Positions 46,201 through 55,874 of a DNA stretch of 64,000 nucleotides are shown here, one piece after another. The notes under the pieces were generated by a model. It saw only the letters and a list, made by a program, of their open reading frames with translations, ran no database searches and was not told where the DNA came from. The stretch is taken from the NCBI GenBank assembly GCA_028285585.1, contig JANQOU010000001.1:23847-87846 (forward strand), written 5' to 3'. A program made the position numbers and the translations under genes. The DNA is from Acidimicrobiia bacterium (GTDB taxonomy: Bacteria > Actinomycetota > Acidimicrobiia > Spongiisociales > ZC4RG35). Each line of letters starts with the position of its first letter. Positions within the stretch are counted from its first letter, which is position 1.

Positions 46201-46712
46201 GACCGCACCCATGCCGGATTCCATGCGGCATCGACGACACAAGCCGTCTCACAGTCGAGTGGCTCCACCGACTCAGCCACCAACTCACCAACCGGGTTGT
46301 CGCCCCCGGCCCTGGTGTGCGCGTAGTGAGCATGCAGACACTTCACACCGACACGCGCTCCCCCCACACCACCGGAAGGCTTGGGGCCTTCGACATCCGG
46401 CAACAAGCCGTCACGCTCCGCCTCATAGGCGCGATGAGCCGCCTCCAAGGCTTGGCCGAACTCGGGCTCCAACTCGGCCTTCGCCTCCATCTGCTTCACC
46501 CCTCCGGTGCTCTCAATACGACCCACTCGTTTCGAGGCGAGAGGACATGTCAGCCAATACAGAGTGGGGAATGGCGTCCCGTCGTCGAGGAACGGCGGCA
46601 CCTGGATCACAACTGGAAGGCCGAGGTGGCACCTGGAGACGACTTCGGATTCGGCCCGCAACGGACGGCCGATCTGGATCTCGATGACCTGACGGTCATC
46701 AGCATCGGTCAT
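46197..46712 (-). CDS. DUF501-family protein
   Basis: 171 residues. Segments IGRPLRAESEVVSRCHLGLP, PTLYWLTCP and GVKCLHAHYAH match DUF501, which in actinobacteria sits between ftsB and ppx. Function unknown. Conserved Cys and His residues suggest metal binding. It lies one base after ftsB. Confidence 0.9.
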   Translation of the reverse strand: MTDADDRQVIEIQIGRPLRAESEVVSRCHLGLPVVIQVPPFLDDGTPFPTLYWLTCPLASKRVGRIESTGGVKQMEAKAELEPEFGQALEAAHRAYEAERDGLLPDVEGPKPSGGVGGARVGVKCLHAHYAHTRAGGDNPVGELVAESVEPLDCETACVVDAAWNPAWVRS

Positions 46713-46713
46713 G

Positions 46714-47106
46714 TCAGGACTCTAAGTCGGCCCCGGTCAGGAAGTCCCAGACGTTGTCGACCCAGGTTCGCCGCTCAGGAAGCTCGTCGGGCGTGACCGG
46801 AGGTGCCGGTGCGGCCTCCTCCTCAGGCGGATCGAGCACGACAAAAGCGGTCTCTCCAGGGCGCACATAACCCAGCTTCTCCCGAGCCAGCTTCTCGATC
46901 TCGGTGTCGGTGCCCAGTGCGGTCACGTCGGCCTGCAACCGTGCGTTCTCCTCCTCGAGAGTCGCCAGTTCGGCACGTGTAGCGCTCAACTCCCGCTGGG
47001 AGTCGAGGATCTGCCGGTAAGGCACGACCTGAGTGAGAAAGGCGGCGCCAAGGACGATGAACAACAGGGTGGTGACAGCAGCCCCGGGGCGGCGAAACAA
47101 AGTCAC
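46714..47106 (-). CDS. ftsB: FtsB/DivIC-family septum protein
   Basis: 130 residues. One TM helix (about 10-28) is followed by a coiled coil ([20 protein letters not shown]) and the conserved [11 protein letters not shown] motif. An acidic Pro-rich tail follows. FtsB joins FtsL and FtsQ in the divisome. Its start overlaps the eno stop by four bases. Confidence 0.9.
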   Translation of the reverse strand: MTLFRRPGAAVTTLLFIVLGAAFLTQVVPYRQILDSQRELSATRAELATLEEENARLQADVTALGTDTEIEKLAREKLGYVRPGETAFVVLDPPEEEAAPAPPVTPDELPERRTWVDNVWDFLTGADLES

Positions 47107-48380
47107 GTGCTTCTCCTGAAGGTGTCCCAGCCGGCGAAACGGGCCTCAGAGCCCATCATCTCCTCGATACGGAGCAGCTGGTTGTACTTGGCGGTCCGCT
47201 CACCACGAGCGGGAGCACCGGTTTTGATCTGACCGGCATTGGTGGCTACGGCCAGATGTGAGATGAAGGTGTCTTCGGTCTCGCCGCTGCGATGGCTGAC
47301 CATTCGCCCGAACCCGGCACGCTCCGCCGTCTCCATGGCGTGAAGGGTCTCGGACACCGTGCCGATCTGATTCACCTTCACCAGGATCGCGTTCGCAGCC
47401 TTCTCGGCGATGCCCCTTCTCAGAATCTCCTCGTTGGTCACAAAGAGGTCGTCACCGACGAGCTGAACTCGGGCGCCGACACGGGAGGTGAGGGCCTTCC
47501 AGCCATCCCAGTCATCCTCGGACATGCCGTCTTCGACCGAGACCAGCGGGTACTTCTCGATCAGGCCGGCCATGTAGTCGACCATCTCACCGGACGAGAT
47601 CTCCTGGCCTTCGATGTTGTACTGGCCTTCTCGATACAACTCGGTGGCAGCCACGTCGAGAGCCAAGGCGATCTCGGTCCCCACCTCGTAGCCGGCGGCG
47701 TCGATCGCCTCGACGAGCAGGTCGAGAGCGGCCTCGCTGGTGGCCAGATCAGGGGCGAAGCCGCCTTCGTCACCAACGTTGGTGGCGAGACCGCGGCCGG
47801 CCAAGACCCGTTTCAGCGAGTGATACACCTCAACACCTGCCCGGAGCGCCTCGGAGAAGGAGCCGAGACCTGCCGGGACCAGCATGAACTCTTGAATGTC
47901 GACCGAGTTGGCCGCATGGGCCCCGCCGTTGAGCACGTTGAGGCAAGGGACAGGGAGAAGCCGGGCCGACGGGCCTCCGAGATACCTGAACAGCGGCAAG
48001 CCGGTGGAAGCAGCGGCGGCGCGTGCGGTTGCCAGAGAGACCGCAAGGATGGCGTTGGCCCCGAACGTGGCCTTGTTCGGCGTGGCGTCGAGATCGGCCA
48101 TCTTCAGGTCGATCATCTCCTGCCGGGTGGCGTCCTCGCCTACGAGCGCGGGGCCGATGGTGTCATTCACGTGGGCGACGGCCCCGGTGACACCCTTGCC
48201 CATCCAACGATCTCCGCCGTCACGCAGCTCGACTGCTTCAAGGGTGCCGGTGGAGGCGCCGGACGGCACGAGAGCGCGGCCAAAACCGTCGGTGGTGAAT
48301 ACCTCGGCCTCGACAGTCGGGTTACCCCGGGAGTCGAGCACCTGCCGGGCGTGAACCCGCTGGATGGTGGCGCTGCTCAT
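47103..48380 (-). CDS. eno: Enolase
   Basis: 425 residues, usual length. Signatures: [37 protein letters not shown] and [17 protein letters not shown] (catalytic Lys/His region). It turns 2-phosphoglycerate into PEP. With pyk elsewhere in the window, it covers the end of glycolysis. Confidence 0.98.
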   Translation of the reverse strand: MSSATIQRVHARQVLDSRGNPTVEAEVFTTDGFGRALVPSGASTGTLEAVELRDGGDRWMGKGVTGAVAHVNDTIGPALVGEDATRQEMIDLKMADLDATPNKATFGANAILAVSLATARAAAASTGLPLFRYLGGPSARLLPVPCLNVLNGGAHAANSVDIQEFMLVPAGLGSFSEALRAGVEVYHSLKRVLAGRGLATNVGDEGGFAPDLATSEAALDLLVEAIDAAGYEVGTEIALALDVAATELYREGQYNIEGQEISSGEMVDYMAGLIEKYPLVSVEDGMSEDDWDGWKALTSRVGARVQLVGDDLFVTNEEILRRGIAEKAANAILVKVNQIGTVSETLHAMETAERAGFGRMVSHRSGETEDTFISHLAVATNAGQIKTGAPARGERTAKYNQLLRIEEMMGSEARFAGWDTFRRST

Positions 48381-48473
48381 TGAACTTTCTGACCGCTGTC
48401 TGAGGGCGCCAAGCTACCACCGGCCGCTGGCTGTTCCGGTTAACCCACCGCCGCGTCAGCTGACACTGGTTTT

Positions 48474-48499
48474 GTGCCGAAATTCGCTGTTTTCGGCAC
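48474..48499. other. Stem-loop between mazG and eno
   Basis: GTGCCGAAA (48474-48482) and TTTCGGCAC (48491-48499) form a 9-bp stem with an 8-base loop. It lies downstream of mazG and upstream of eno on the minus strand. No U-run follows on either strand, so it may be an RNA structure rather than a standard terminator. Confidence 0.45.
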
Positions 48500-48510
48500 G
48501 AAAAGGCCGT

Positions 48511-49917
48511 CTAGTGCCGTTTTGCCTGCTCCCAGCGGCTGTTCAGAGTCTCCAAGTCGAGCCCCTCCAGCGGCCCGGCGGTCTCCATTCGCCGGAAACG
48601 CTCCTCGAATCGCTCAGTCGAGCCACGCAGCGACAGCTCTGGGTCGAGACCGAGATGCCGGGAGATGTTGACGATGGAGAACATCACGTCACCCAACTCG
48701 GCCTCGACGTCACCGTCGCCATTCATGGCCGCACTCAGCTCGTCCAGCTCCTCGTAGACCTTGGGAAGCACCTGTGCCGCCTCCTCCCAGTCGAACCCGA
48801 CCTTGGCAGCCTTGTTCTGGATCTTGGACGCCCGATGCAGAGCGGGCATCCCGGCGGGCACCCCGTCTAGGGCGGACTCCGACCCTCTCCCGTCTTCGGT
48901 CTCCTTGATCCGGTCCCAGTTTCGCTTCACGTCATCGGGAGACTCTGCGACCACATCGCCGAACACGTGAGGGTGGCGACGGACCAGCTTCTGCCTGAGG
49001 ACTTCCCCTACATCGTCGATGCCGAAAACCCCCGACTGGCTGGCAATCACCGAATGGAACAGGACCTGGAGCAGCACGTCACCCAGCTCGTCCTCCAAGG
49101 CGGCGTAGCCGGCGAGGTCGGAGTCACCTTCGAGCCGGCCGATCGCCTCCACCAGCTCAAACGACTCCTCGACGAGATTCTTGACCAGCGAGGCATGAGT
49201 CTGCTCTCGGTCCCAAGGGCACTCCTCCCGCAGAACGCGCATGGTGTGGACCGCTCCGACCAGGCCACCCGGCTCGGTGTCGATGAACAAAGATGTGCGA
49301 TAGCCGGCCAGCCCGGCATCGATCTGATCCGGCACGGCCTGGACGGTCACCGCGTCGTCCGCCCCGATACCGGCCATGAGCTTGACCTGGGCCTCCTCGG
49401 GCAAGACCCGCCCGATCCGGGCGCAGACATCTGCGAGGATCTCCGGCCGGTCGAGATGGGCAACGATGGTCGGCTTGTCGAGGATCAACGGGTCGGGAAG
49501 GTCGTGCCCGTTGAGGATCTGAAGCCCCCGGTCCAACGGGTCGTAACCGGCGTCGTCGAGAACCGCGTCAACAAACGACTCCCCTGGGATCACCTCGAGG
49601 TCATCAGCCGAATCGCGGAGCCGCCGCACCGCAAACTCGCCGACGGTGGCGCTGCCCGGCACCGCATAGATCACATCGCCATCGCGACCAGCGGTGAGCA
49701 CCCGGTCCACGATCGAGTCATAAACATCCTCGAAGGTGGGTGACGAGTCATAGAGGTCGTCGCAGAAGACGACATCGCGGCGTTCTGCGAGCTGTGACGC
49801 CGCAGGATGGTGGACGGTCCGAGCGACGACGCCCTTCGCCGGGTCCTCGAGCATCTCCCGCACGTAACGGGGCACCCGGCTCAGATCACCGGGCCCGAGA
49901 CCGACGACCGTGATCAT
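48511..49917 (-). CDS. mazG: MazG nucleoside triphosphate pyrophosphohydrolase with methylase-like N-terminus
   Basis: 468 residues. The N-terminal about 210 resemble the tetrapyrrole (corrin/porphyrin) methylase fold (ITVVGLGPGDLSRVP, IYAVPGSATVGE), as in YabN. The MazG domain (about 225-330) has CPWDREQTH, EESFELVEAI and EDELGDVLLQVLFHS, and a second MazG-like half follows. It clears abnormal NTPs. Its ATG overlaps the PpiC stop by four bases. Confidence 0.93.
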   Translation of the reverse strand: MITVVGLGPGDLSRVPRYVREMLEDPAKGVVARTVHHPAASQLAERRDVVFCDDLYDSSPTFEDVYDSIVDRVLTAGRDGDVIYAVPGSATVGEFAVRRLRDSADDLEVIPGESFVDAVLDDAGYDPLDRGLQILNGHDLPDPLILDKPTIVAHLDRPEILADVCARIGRVLPEEAQVKLMAGIGADDAVTVQAVPDQIDAGLAGYRTSLFIDTEPGGLVGAVHTMRVLREECPWDREQTHASLVKNLVEESFELVEAIGRLEGDSDLAGYAALEDELGDVLLQVLFHSVIASQSGVFGIDDVGEVLRQKLVRRHPHVFGDVVAESPDDVKRNWDRIKETEDGRGSESALDGVPAGMPALHRASKIQNKAAKVGFDWEEAAQVLPKVYEELDELSAAMNGDGDVEAELGDVMFSIVNISRHLGLDPELSLRGSTERFEERFRRMETAGPLEGLDLETLNSRWEQAKRH

Positions 49918-50843
49918 GCGACCGGAGGGGTCACTCCCGGCGGGCTCACGGACCAGGAGCCGTACTCCTCGTTGACGACCACGTCACTCGCCTCGACCTG
50001 GTCGCTGAACCAGCGCTCCAACTCGATAGCAACCCTCTGCGACAGCAGAGAAGCAGAAACCTCTTCGTCGGTTGGGATCTCCTCCTCCGCAGGATCCTGA
50101 CGGTCCGTCACCAGCATGATGTGGAAGCCGAACTGGCTCTCGACTACCTCCGAGTAGACCTCGCCGATTGGCGCAATCAAAGAGGCGTCCCTGAACTCAG
50201 GCACGTACTGGCCTGCCGATGCGCATGGAAGAACGCCCTCGTTGGCTCCGCTGCCCGGGTCCTGACTGACCTCGCCGGCGATGGTGCCGAACTCCTCCCC
50301 TGCGTCGAGCCGTGCAACCACATCGTCGGCCTCCTCGGCCGTGGCAACCAGGATGTGAGAAACACACACTTGAGTGAGAGAGGCGATGGCGTTGGCCATC
50401 TCGTTGGCGATGTGCTCCTCAGTAGGCGGCGTGAGCTCTTTCTCCAACTCGGCCCGCACCGCGATGTCCAAAAGCCCCTGACGGGCGATGTTCAGCAGAA
50501 AATCCTCGGTGACGCCGCGATTCGCAGTGAACTCCTCGCGTGTCTCCTCCTCGTTGGTGGCCTCATAGATCCGGTCGGCCTCGGCGAGAACCTCGTCGTC
50601 GGTGACCTCGATCCCATAGAGCTCTTTCGCCGCCCTCTCGACGATGCCCCACTGGATCTGGAACCCGAGAAACTGAGCGAAGATCTCCTTGCTCACGGTT
50701 GAGCCCTGAGGGTCCATCAAGCCGTTGACTTCTCCGAGCGTGACCTCGCGGCCGTCGACAGTGGCAACGACGGTGCTCGACCCGGCACCACAGGCGGACA
50801 CCACGAGCGCGCTGGCCACAGCTAGAGCAAACAGTTTCTTCAA
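49914..50843 (-). CDS. PpiC-type peptidylprolyl isomerase lipoprotein
   Basis: 309 residues. A signal peptide with lipobox VVSAC (Cys18) shows it is a lipoprotein. A SurA/PrsA-type N-terminal chaperone part (about 25-170) is followed by a parvulin rotamase domain (CVSHILVATAEEAD ... FGTIAGEVSQDPGS ... FGFHIMLVTDR). It probably assists folding of exported proteins. It is downstream of mfd on the same strand. Confidence 0.88.
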   Translation of the reverse strand: MKKLFALAVASALVVSACGAGSSTVVATVDGREVTLGEVNGLMDPQGSTVSKEIFAQFLGFQIQWGIVERAAKELYGIEVTDDEVLAEADRIYEATNEEETREEFTANRGVTEDFLLNIARQGLLDIAVRAELEKELTPPTEEHIANEMANAIASLTQVCVSHILVATAEEADDVVARLDAGEEFGTIAGEVSQDPGSGANEGVLPCASAGQYVPEFRDASLIAPIGEVYSEVVESQFGFHIMLVTDRQDPAEEEIPTDEEVSASLLSQRVAIELERWFSDQVEASDVVVNEEYGSWSVSPPGVTPPVA

Positions 50844-50894
50844 GAGGGATCCTTTACAGGGGAAGAGTGCCGAAATGGTATCGGCTGAGACTCA

Positions 50895-53800
50895 CTAAGG
50901 CGAAGAATCACCTGGTTCCACCGGCCACATCTCGGTCAGGAAGGAGATGAGACCTTCCACCAATGGCTCTGTGGCCGGGATGAACATCTCACCCTCACCG
51001 GGTCGCAGCACCGACCCCCGTCTCAGACGCTGGAGCCGGACTTCTTGTGACGGGCGCAGATCGACAGGGCTGAGACGAACCTCGTTTCGAAGCTTCACGA
51101 TCTCGTCCAATCCGACGCGAATCGCCTCGACACGCAAACGGGCCAGCTCGATCAGCCGCTCGGCGGACATGGGCAACGGCCCGTACCGGTCGGCCCACTC
51201 CGCGGCGACGTCATCGACCTGCTGGTGGTCAACCGTTGCCGCCAGCCGGCGGTAGGCCTCGAGACGCTGTTCCTGATCGACGATGTAGGAGCCCGGGAGA
51301 TGGGCGTCGACCGGGAGGTCGATGCGGATGTCGGGCGGTCCGTGGTCTGTGACCTCCTTGCCCTCCATCTCTGCCACGGCCTCAGCCACCAGCTCGGCGT
51401 AGAGATCGAACCCGACAGCGGCGACGTGACCGGACTGCACCTCCCCCAGGATCGACCCGGCTCCCCTGATCTCCAGGTCGCGCAAGGCAAGTTGGAACCC
51501 GGAGCCAAGGTCGGTCGCCTCACCAATGGCCTCGAGACGCCGATGGGCGTCCTCTGTCAGCGACTGGTCGGCCGGATGGAACAGGTAGGCGTAGGCACGC
51601 TGGTTCGACCGGCCAACCCTCCCCCGGAGCTGATAGAGCTGGGCGAGGCCGAGGAGGTCCGCTCTCTCCACTATCAGCGTGTTCACCTTGGGAAGGTCGA
51701 GACCCGACTCGATGATCGTGGTCGCCACCAGCACGTCGTACTCATGGTTCCAAAAGTCGATCATCACCTGCTCCAGCTGCCCCTCCGACATCTGACCATG
51801 GGCGATCACGTAGCGGGCGTCCGGCACCAGCTCCTCGAGCCGGGCCACAGCCCGCTCGATCGATTGGACTCGGTTGTGGACGTAGAACACCTGGCCCTCG
51901 CGAAGAAGCTCGCGCCTGATCGCCGCCGACACTGCCTGGTCGTCGAAAGGCCCGACGTAGGTCAGGATCGGGTGCCGGTCCTCCGGGGGAGTCCTGATGT
52001 GAGAGACGTCCCTGATCCCGGTCAGAGCCATCTCCAAGGTGCGGGGTATCGGTGTGGCGGTGAGAGTGAGGACGTCGACGCCAACCCGAAGACGTTTGAT
52101 CGCGTCTTTGGCGCCAACCCCGAAACGCTGTTCTTCGTCGATGACGAGCAATCCCAGGTTCTTGAAGACCACGTCATCGGAGAGCAGCCGGTGAGTGCCG
52201 ATCACGACATCGACCTCACCAGTGCTGAGCTTGCTGACCACATCGCGCTGCTGCTTCGCAGTGAGGAACCGAGAAAGCACCTCCACCTGAACCGGGTAGG
52301 CCGAGAACCGCTCGGCGAAGGTCTGATGATGCTGCTGGGCCAGAAGAGTCGTCGGGCAGAGGACTGCCACCTGGCGGCCGTCCTGCACCGCCTTGAAGGC
52401 TGCCCGAATCGCCACCTCGGTCTTGCCGAAGCCGACGTCGCCGAAAACGAGGCGGTCCATGGGCTTGTCGTCTTCCATGTCGCTCTTGACGTCGGCGATC
52501 GCCTTGACCTGATCCAGGGTCTCCTCGAACGGGAACGCCGACTCGAGCTCGCGTTGCCAGGGCGTGTCCAGGTTGAACGAGTGCCCAGTGGCCAACGCCC
52601 GCTGCCGGTGCAGCTCGACGACTCGTGCCGCAATCGCTGCGACCTCCCGCCGGACTTTCGCTTTCTGGTCGGACCAGTCCTTGCCGCCCATGCGGGAGAC
52701 ACGGGGCGCCTCGCCGCCCGTGTATCGCTTGACCGCGGCCAGCTGGTCCACGGGCACGTACAGCTTGTCGTCTCCGGCGTAGGCGACGACCAGATAGTCA
52801 CGCTCGATGCCCACCATCGTCCGCGAGACCAGCCCTTCGAACCGGCCGATCCCGTGCTGATGGTGCACCACGTAGTCGCCTTGGGTGAGATCCTGATACT
52901 GCTCACGTACTGTGGATCTGACCCGGCCTGCCTTGCGATGCGCCCGCCGCCTCCCGGCGATCTCCTGTTCGCCGAGGACGGCCACCCCGAGGTCTGGAGC
53001 CACGAATCCGCGGTGGATCCCTGACGAAATCACCGCCGAGCGAAGCGTCTCCAGTGTCTCGGAGCGCTCCAAGGCCAGCCCATGCTCGCCGAGAGTCAGC
53101 GCCACCCTGTCCGCCGCCACCTCACCGTCCATGGCAACGACGGTGGTGATGCCACGGCCGAGAAGATGGTTGAGCCCAGCCGCTACTGCCTCGGGCTCAC
53201 CTGCCGCTGCATCGAGAGTTGTGATGCTCAGTACCTGGTCGCCGGGCCCGGAAGGGCTCGACGGCATGCGCAAGAGCACCCTGTCGTCAACCAGCTCCTC
53301 CAAGTCGAGAAAGAGCGGCGGGTGGTCGCCGGCTTCTGGAGCCGTCTCACCCCAGGTCGGTGCCAGCGCGGCCGCAAGCTCGCTCTCCTCTTTGATCAGG
53401 TCGCGGCAGCGGTCGAATGCCCGCGCCGGATCAACCAGAACGAGGTGGGAGGTAAGCGGAAGCTCATCGATCAGCGACGAAGGTGCCGCGATCCACGGAA
53501 GCCACGACTCGATCCCGGGGAACAGCTGGCCCTCGGCGATCCGCTCCCAAGTCGAGGAGGCCCATGGCTCGGTGACGACCAGTTCCCTCGCCTGAGTCTC
53601 AATCGCCGAGTCCGGCCTGACCTCACGCGCCGGATAGACCACAACACGGCCGGCCGGGTCCAGCGAGCGCTGGCTGGCCACCGAGAAGACCCGGATCTCG
53701 TCGAGCTGGTCACCCCAAAAATCGAGCCGGAGCGGCTGCTCCGCCTGTGCCGGGAAGATGTCGACGATCCCGCCTCTGACCGCAAACTCCCCTCTCGCCT

Positions 53801-54269
53801 CGACTCGGTCGGTGCGCTGATAACCAAGCCCGGCCAGCCGTTCAGCAAGATGGTCGAGCTCGACCTCATCCCCGGTCTCGAGAATCAGAGGGTCGACAGG
53901 CGACGGCCCGAGCCGCTGAACGGCCCCGCGCACGCTGGCCACGACGATGACCGGCTCGGGCTGAGCCAGACGATGCCGGGCCTGCGAACGCAGAGCCATC
54001 GTCGAGATGTTCGGCGAGACGTGCTCGAACGGCAGAGTCTCCCAAGCAGGGGCGAACACGACGTCATCTGTGAACAACCGCAGATCGTCGACTAGTTCCT
54101 CTGCGTCCGACTCTCCCGGGATCACCACGAGCATCGTCTCTCCAACACTCTCGAAGAGCCCGGCGATGGCAAAGGCACGGCCAGCAGAGGCGACCGCCCA
54201 GGCGGAACCCATGTCGGGAAGCGGCGCAGAGCGCCAGCCTCGAAGAAGTGGTGAGAGGGGTGCGGTCAC
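50895..54269 (-). CDS. mfd: Transcription-repair coupling factor
   Basis: About 1124 residues from a GTG at 54269; a longer frame to 54350 would overlap the upstream gene. A UvrB-like N-terminus is followed by the RNAP-interacting domain (QDLTQGDYVVHHQHGIGRFE). The translocase has GDVGFGKTEVAIRAAF (Walker A), LLVIDEEQRFGV (DEEQ box) and HGQMSEGQLEQVM. A C-terminal D7 region ends it. It removes stalled RNA polymerase and recruits UvrA. AGGAGG lies about 21 bases from the GTG, so the exact start is uncertain. Confidence 0.96.
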   Translation of the reverse strand: MTAPLSPLLRGWRSAPLPDMGSAWAVASAGRAFAIAGLFESVGETMLVVIPGESDAEELVDDLRLFTDDVVFAPAWETLPFEHVSPNISTMALRSQARHRLAQPEPVIVVASVRGAVQRLGPSPVDPLILETGDEVELDHLAERLAGLGYQRTDRVEARGEFAVRGGIVDIFPAQAEQPLRLDFWGDQLDEIRVFSVASQRSLDPAGRVVVYPAREVRPDSAIETQARELVVTEPWASSTWERIAEGQLFPGIESWLPWIAAPSSLIDELPLTSHLVLVDPARAFDRCRDLIKEESELAAALAPTWGETAPEAGDHPPLFLDLEELVDDRVLLRMPSSPSGPGDQVLSITTLDAAAGEPEAVAAGLNHLLGRGITTVVAMDGEVAADRVALTLGEHGLALERSETLETLRSAVISSGIHRGFVAPDLGVAVLGEQEIAGRRRAHRKAGRVRSTVREQYQDLTQGDYVVHHQHGIGRFEGLVSRTMVGIERDYLVVAYAGDDKLYVPVDQLAAVKRYTGGEAPRVSRMGGKDWSDQKAKVRREVAAIAARVVELHRQRALATGHSFNLDTPWQRELESAFPFEETLDQVKAIADVKSDMEDDKPMDRLVFGDVGFGKTEVAIRAAFKAVQDGRQVAVLCPTTLLAQQHHQTFAERFSAYPVQVEVLSRFLTAKQQRDVVSKLSTGEVDVVIGTHRLLSDDVVFKNLGLLVIDEEQRFGVGAKDAIKRLRVGVDVLTLTATPIPRTLEMALTGIRDVSHIRTPPEDRHPILTYVGPFDDQAVSAAIRRELLREGQVFYVHNRVQSIERAVARLEELVPDARYVIAHGQMSEGQLEQVMIDFWNHEYDVLVATTIIESGLDLPKVNTLIVERADLLGLAQLYQLRGRVGRSNQRAYAYLFHPADQSLTEDAHRRLEAIGEATDLGSGFQLALRDLEIRGAGSILGEVQSGHVAAVGFDLYAELVAEAVAEMEGKEVTDHGPPDIRIDLPVDAHLPGSYIVDQEQRLEAYRRLAATVDHQQVDDVAAEWADRYGPLPMSAERLIELARLRVEAIRVGLDEIVKLRNEVRLSPVDLRPSQEVRLQRLRRGSVLRPGEGEMFIPATEPLVEGLISFLTEMWPVEPGDSSP

Positions 54270-54294
54270 GAAGACCGGCGATGGTACCGGCCTC

Positions 54295-55260
54295 CTAGGA
54301 GTGGTTTCCGAGCAGCCCCTCCTGGCGAAACCAGGCGATAGTGTCGGCAAGCGTCTGGGTCACATCCGTGTACTCCAGCCCCAGGTCGCGAGTGGCCTTC
54401 CCCCCGTCGTAACGGTGCTCCTGTGTCATCACTCTCGCCGTCTCCGAGCAAAAGAGCGGTGGTCGCCGGCTGACCAGGCCCCAGAGATCGCCGAGCCGGC
54501 CCGCTATGGATGTCACCATCGACGGCAGGTAGCGGGGCGACACATTCGCTCCGGCCACCTCGTTGAGCAGCCGGATCGCCTCGGGCATGGTCAGCGTGAC
54601 CCCGCTGAGCAGGTAGCGCTCACCGGGCCGGCCTCTTTCTGCTGCCAGCAGGTGCCCGCGGGCACAGTCCCGGACATCCACGAGGGAGAAGGTGGTGTTC
54701 GTCACGACCTTGAGCCGGCCACGGGCAGCGCTGAGGAAAAGCGCACCGGTCCCGGTCGCTCGGCCGGGGCCCTGCACCGAACTGGGGTTCACGGCGACCA
54801 GATCCATGTCACCCGCCTCGTCGAAGGCCACCTCTTCAGCACGGACTTTGGAGCGCTGATACTCAGAGACGTAAGACCTCGGGAACCCGGAGCTCTCCTC
54901 CGACCCGCTCACGGCCACCGAGGACGAGGTGTGGACCACACGTCCCACCCCCTCCCGCTTCGCCGTATCGACGACCATGCGGGTGCCCTCAACGTTGACA
55001 TCCCACATCCGCTTGGGATCTCGGGGACAAAGCTCGTTGACGCCGGCGACGTGAAACACCACGTCACAGCCGGAAACCAGATCACCGACCGAGTCGGCAT
55101 CGAGTACGTCACCCGGGACCGGGGTTGCGCCTAACCCGACCACGGCTTCTTCTGCATCCCGGCTCCGGGCCAGCGCCTTCACCTGATGGCCGGACTCGAC
55201 TAAGTGAGCGATCAGAGCCGACCCGACCGTCCCCGAGCCCCCGGTGACCGCTGTCCTCAT
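54295..55260 (-). CDS. NAD-dependent epimerase/dehydratase (extended SDR)
   Basis: 321 residues from the ATG at 55260, which overlaps the pgsA stop. It has a Rossmann motif VTGGSGTVGS at the N-terminus, DVNVEGTRMVVD and YQRSK (catalytic Tyr-Lys). Similar to dihydroflavonol-4-reductase-like and sterol-dehydrogenase-like SDRs; the substrate is unknown. Confidence 0.88.
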   Translation of the reverse strand: MRTAVTGGSGTVGSALIAHLVESGHQVKALARSRDAEEAVVGLGATPVPGDVLDADSVGDLVSGCDVVFHVAGVNELCPRDPKRMWDVNVEGTRMVVDTAKREGVGRVVHTSSSVAVSGSEESSGFPRSYVSEYQRSKVRAEEVAFDEAGDMDLVAVNPSSVQGPGRATGTGALFLSAARGRLKVVTNTTFSLVDVRDCARGHLLAAERGRPGERYLLSGVTLTMPEAIRLLNEVAGANVSPRYLPSMVTSIAGRLGDLWGLVSRRPPLFCSETARVMTQEHRYDGGKATRDLGLEYTDVTQTLADTIAWFRQEGLLGNHS

Positions 55261-55814
55261 GATTTGACTTCGGTGGGCTCCGTCCTGATGACATCCCAAA
55301 ACGCGGTGAGGTAACCCCACATCGAGCCGATGGTGGCCAACACCGCTAGGAGCATCACCCACTGGTCGAGGTACCAGGGGCCCCACGGATCGGCGAGCCG
55401 GACAAAGGCGAGGAAGATCGCAACGAACTGCGTCACCGTCTTGATCTTGCCCCAGGTCGAGGGCTTGATCAGGCCGCCTCGCTGCGCGACCACGCCTCGC
55501 AGGGCCATCACTGCGAACTCGCGGAAGATGATGATCGCAGCAGGCCAGATCGACACGCGATCGACGGAGACGAGAGCAAGCAGAGTCCCGGTGACCAGGA
55601 TCTTGTCGGCGGTGGTGTCGAGAAAGGCCCCGAGCACTGTGCCACCAGTAGTGCGTCTCGCGATGAAGCCGTCCAGCGAGTCAGTGAATGCGGCGACAGC
55701 GAAGAGAATCGCCGCGTACACCAGGTTGTTCTCGATCTGATCGGCCCGCGTGAAAGCCATGATCGGCAGGACCATGCCGATCCGAAACAACGCGAGCGCA
55801 TCGGGGACAGAGAT
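55257..55814 (-). CDS. pgsA: CDP-alcohol phosphatidyltransferase, probable PgsA
   Basis: About 185 residues. The family motif DSLDGFIARRTTGG plus LDTTADK fits D-x2-D-G-x2-A-R-x8-G-x3-D-x3-D. Several TM helices are seen. It probably condenses CDP-diacylglycerol with glycerol-3-phosphate. The usual start is MSxPNALTLxRI; here the matching residues read I-SVPDALALFRI, and the codon at 55814 is ATC with GGAGGA five to six bases upstream. That suggests a non-standard ATC start; the alternative is a TTG at 55859 without a ribosome-binding site. A TATGAT box between them hints that transcription begins after the TTG. Confidence 0.8.
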   Translation of the reverse strand: MSVPDALALFRIGMVLPIMAFTRADQIENNLVYAAILFAVAAFTDSLDGFIARRTTGGTVLGAFLDTTADKILVTGTLLALVSVDRVSIWPAAIIIFREFAVMALRGVVAQRGGLIKPSTWGKIKTVTQFVAIFLAFVRLADPWGPWYLDQWVMLLAVLATIGSMWGYLTAFWDVIRTEPTEVKS

Positions 55815-55874
55815 GTCGTCTCCTCCAACTAAAGCTCGCCGATCATAAGCCGCCGGCAAGCCATGGCTATTCGC

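Noticed and set aside
48474..48499. Intrinsic terminator between mazG and eno
   Set aside because: The stem is good but no U-run follows on either strand, so it is listed only as a stem-loop.
51225..53024. 599-codon open frame antisense to mfd
   Set aside because: Shadow of GC-rich third positions; no domain, no ribosome-binding site.
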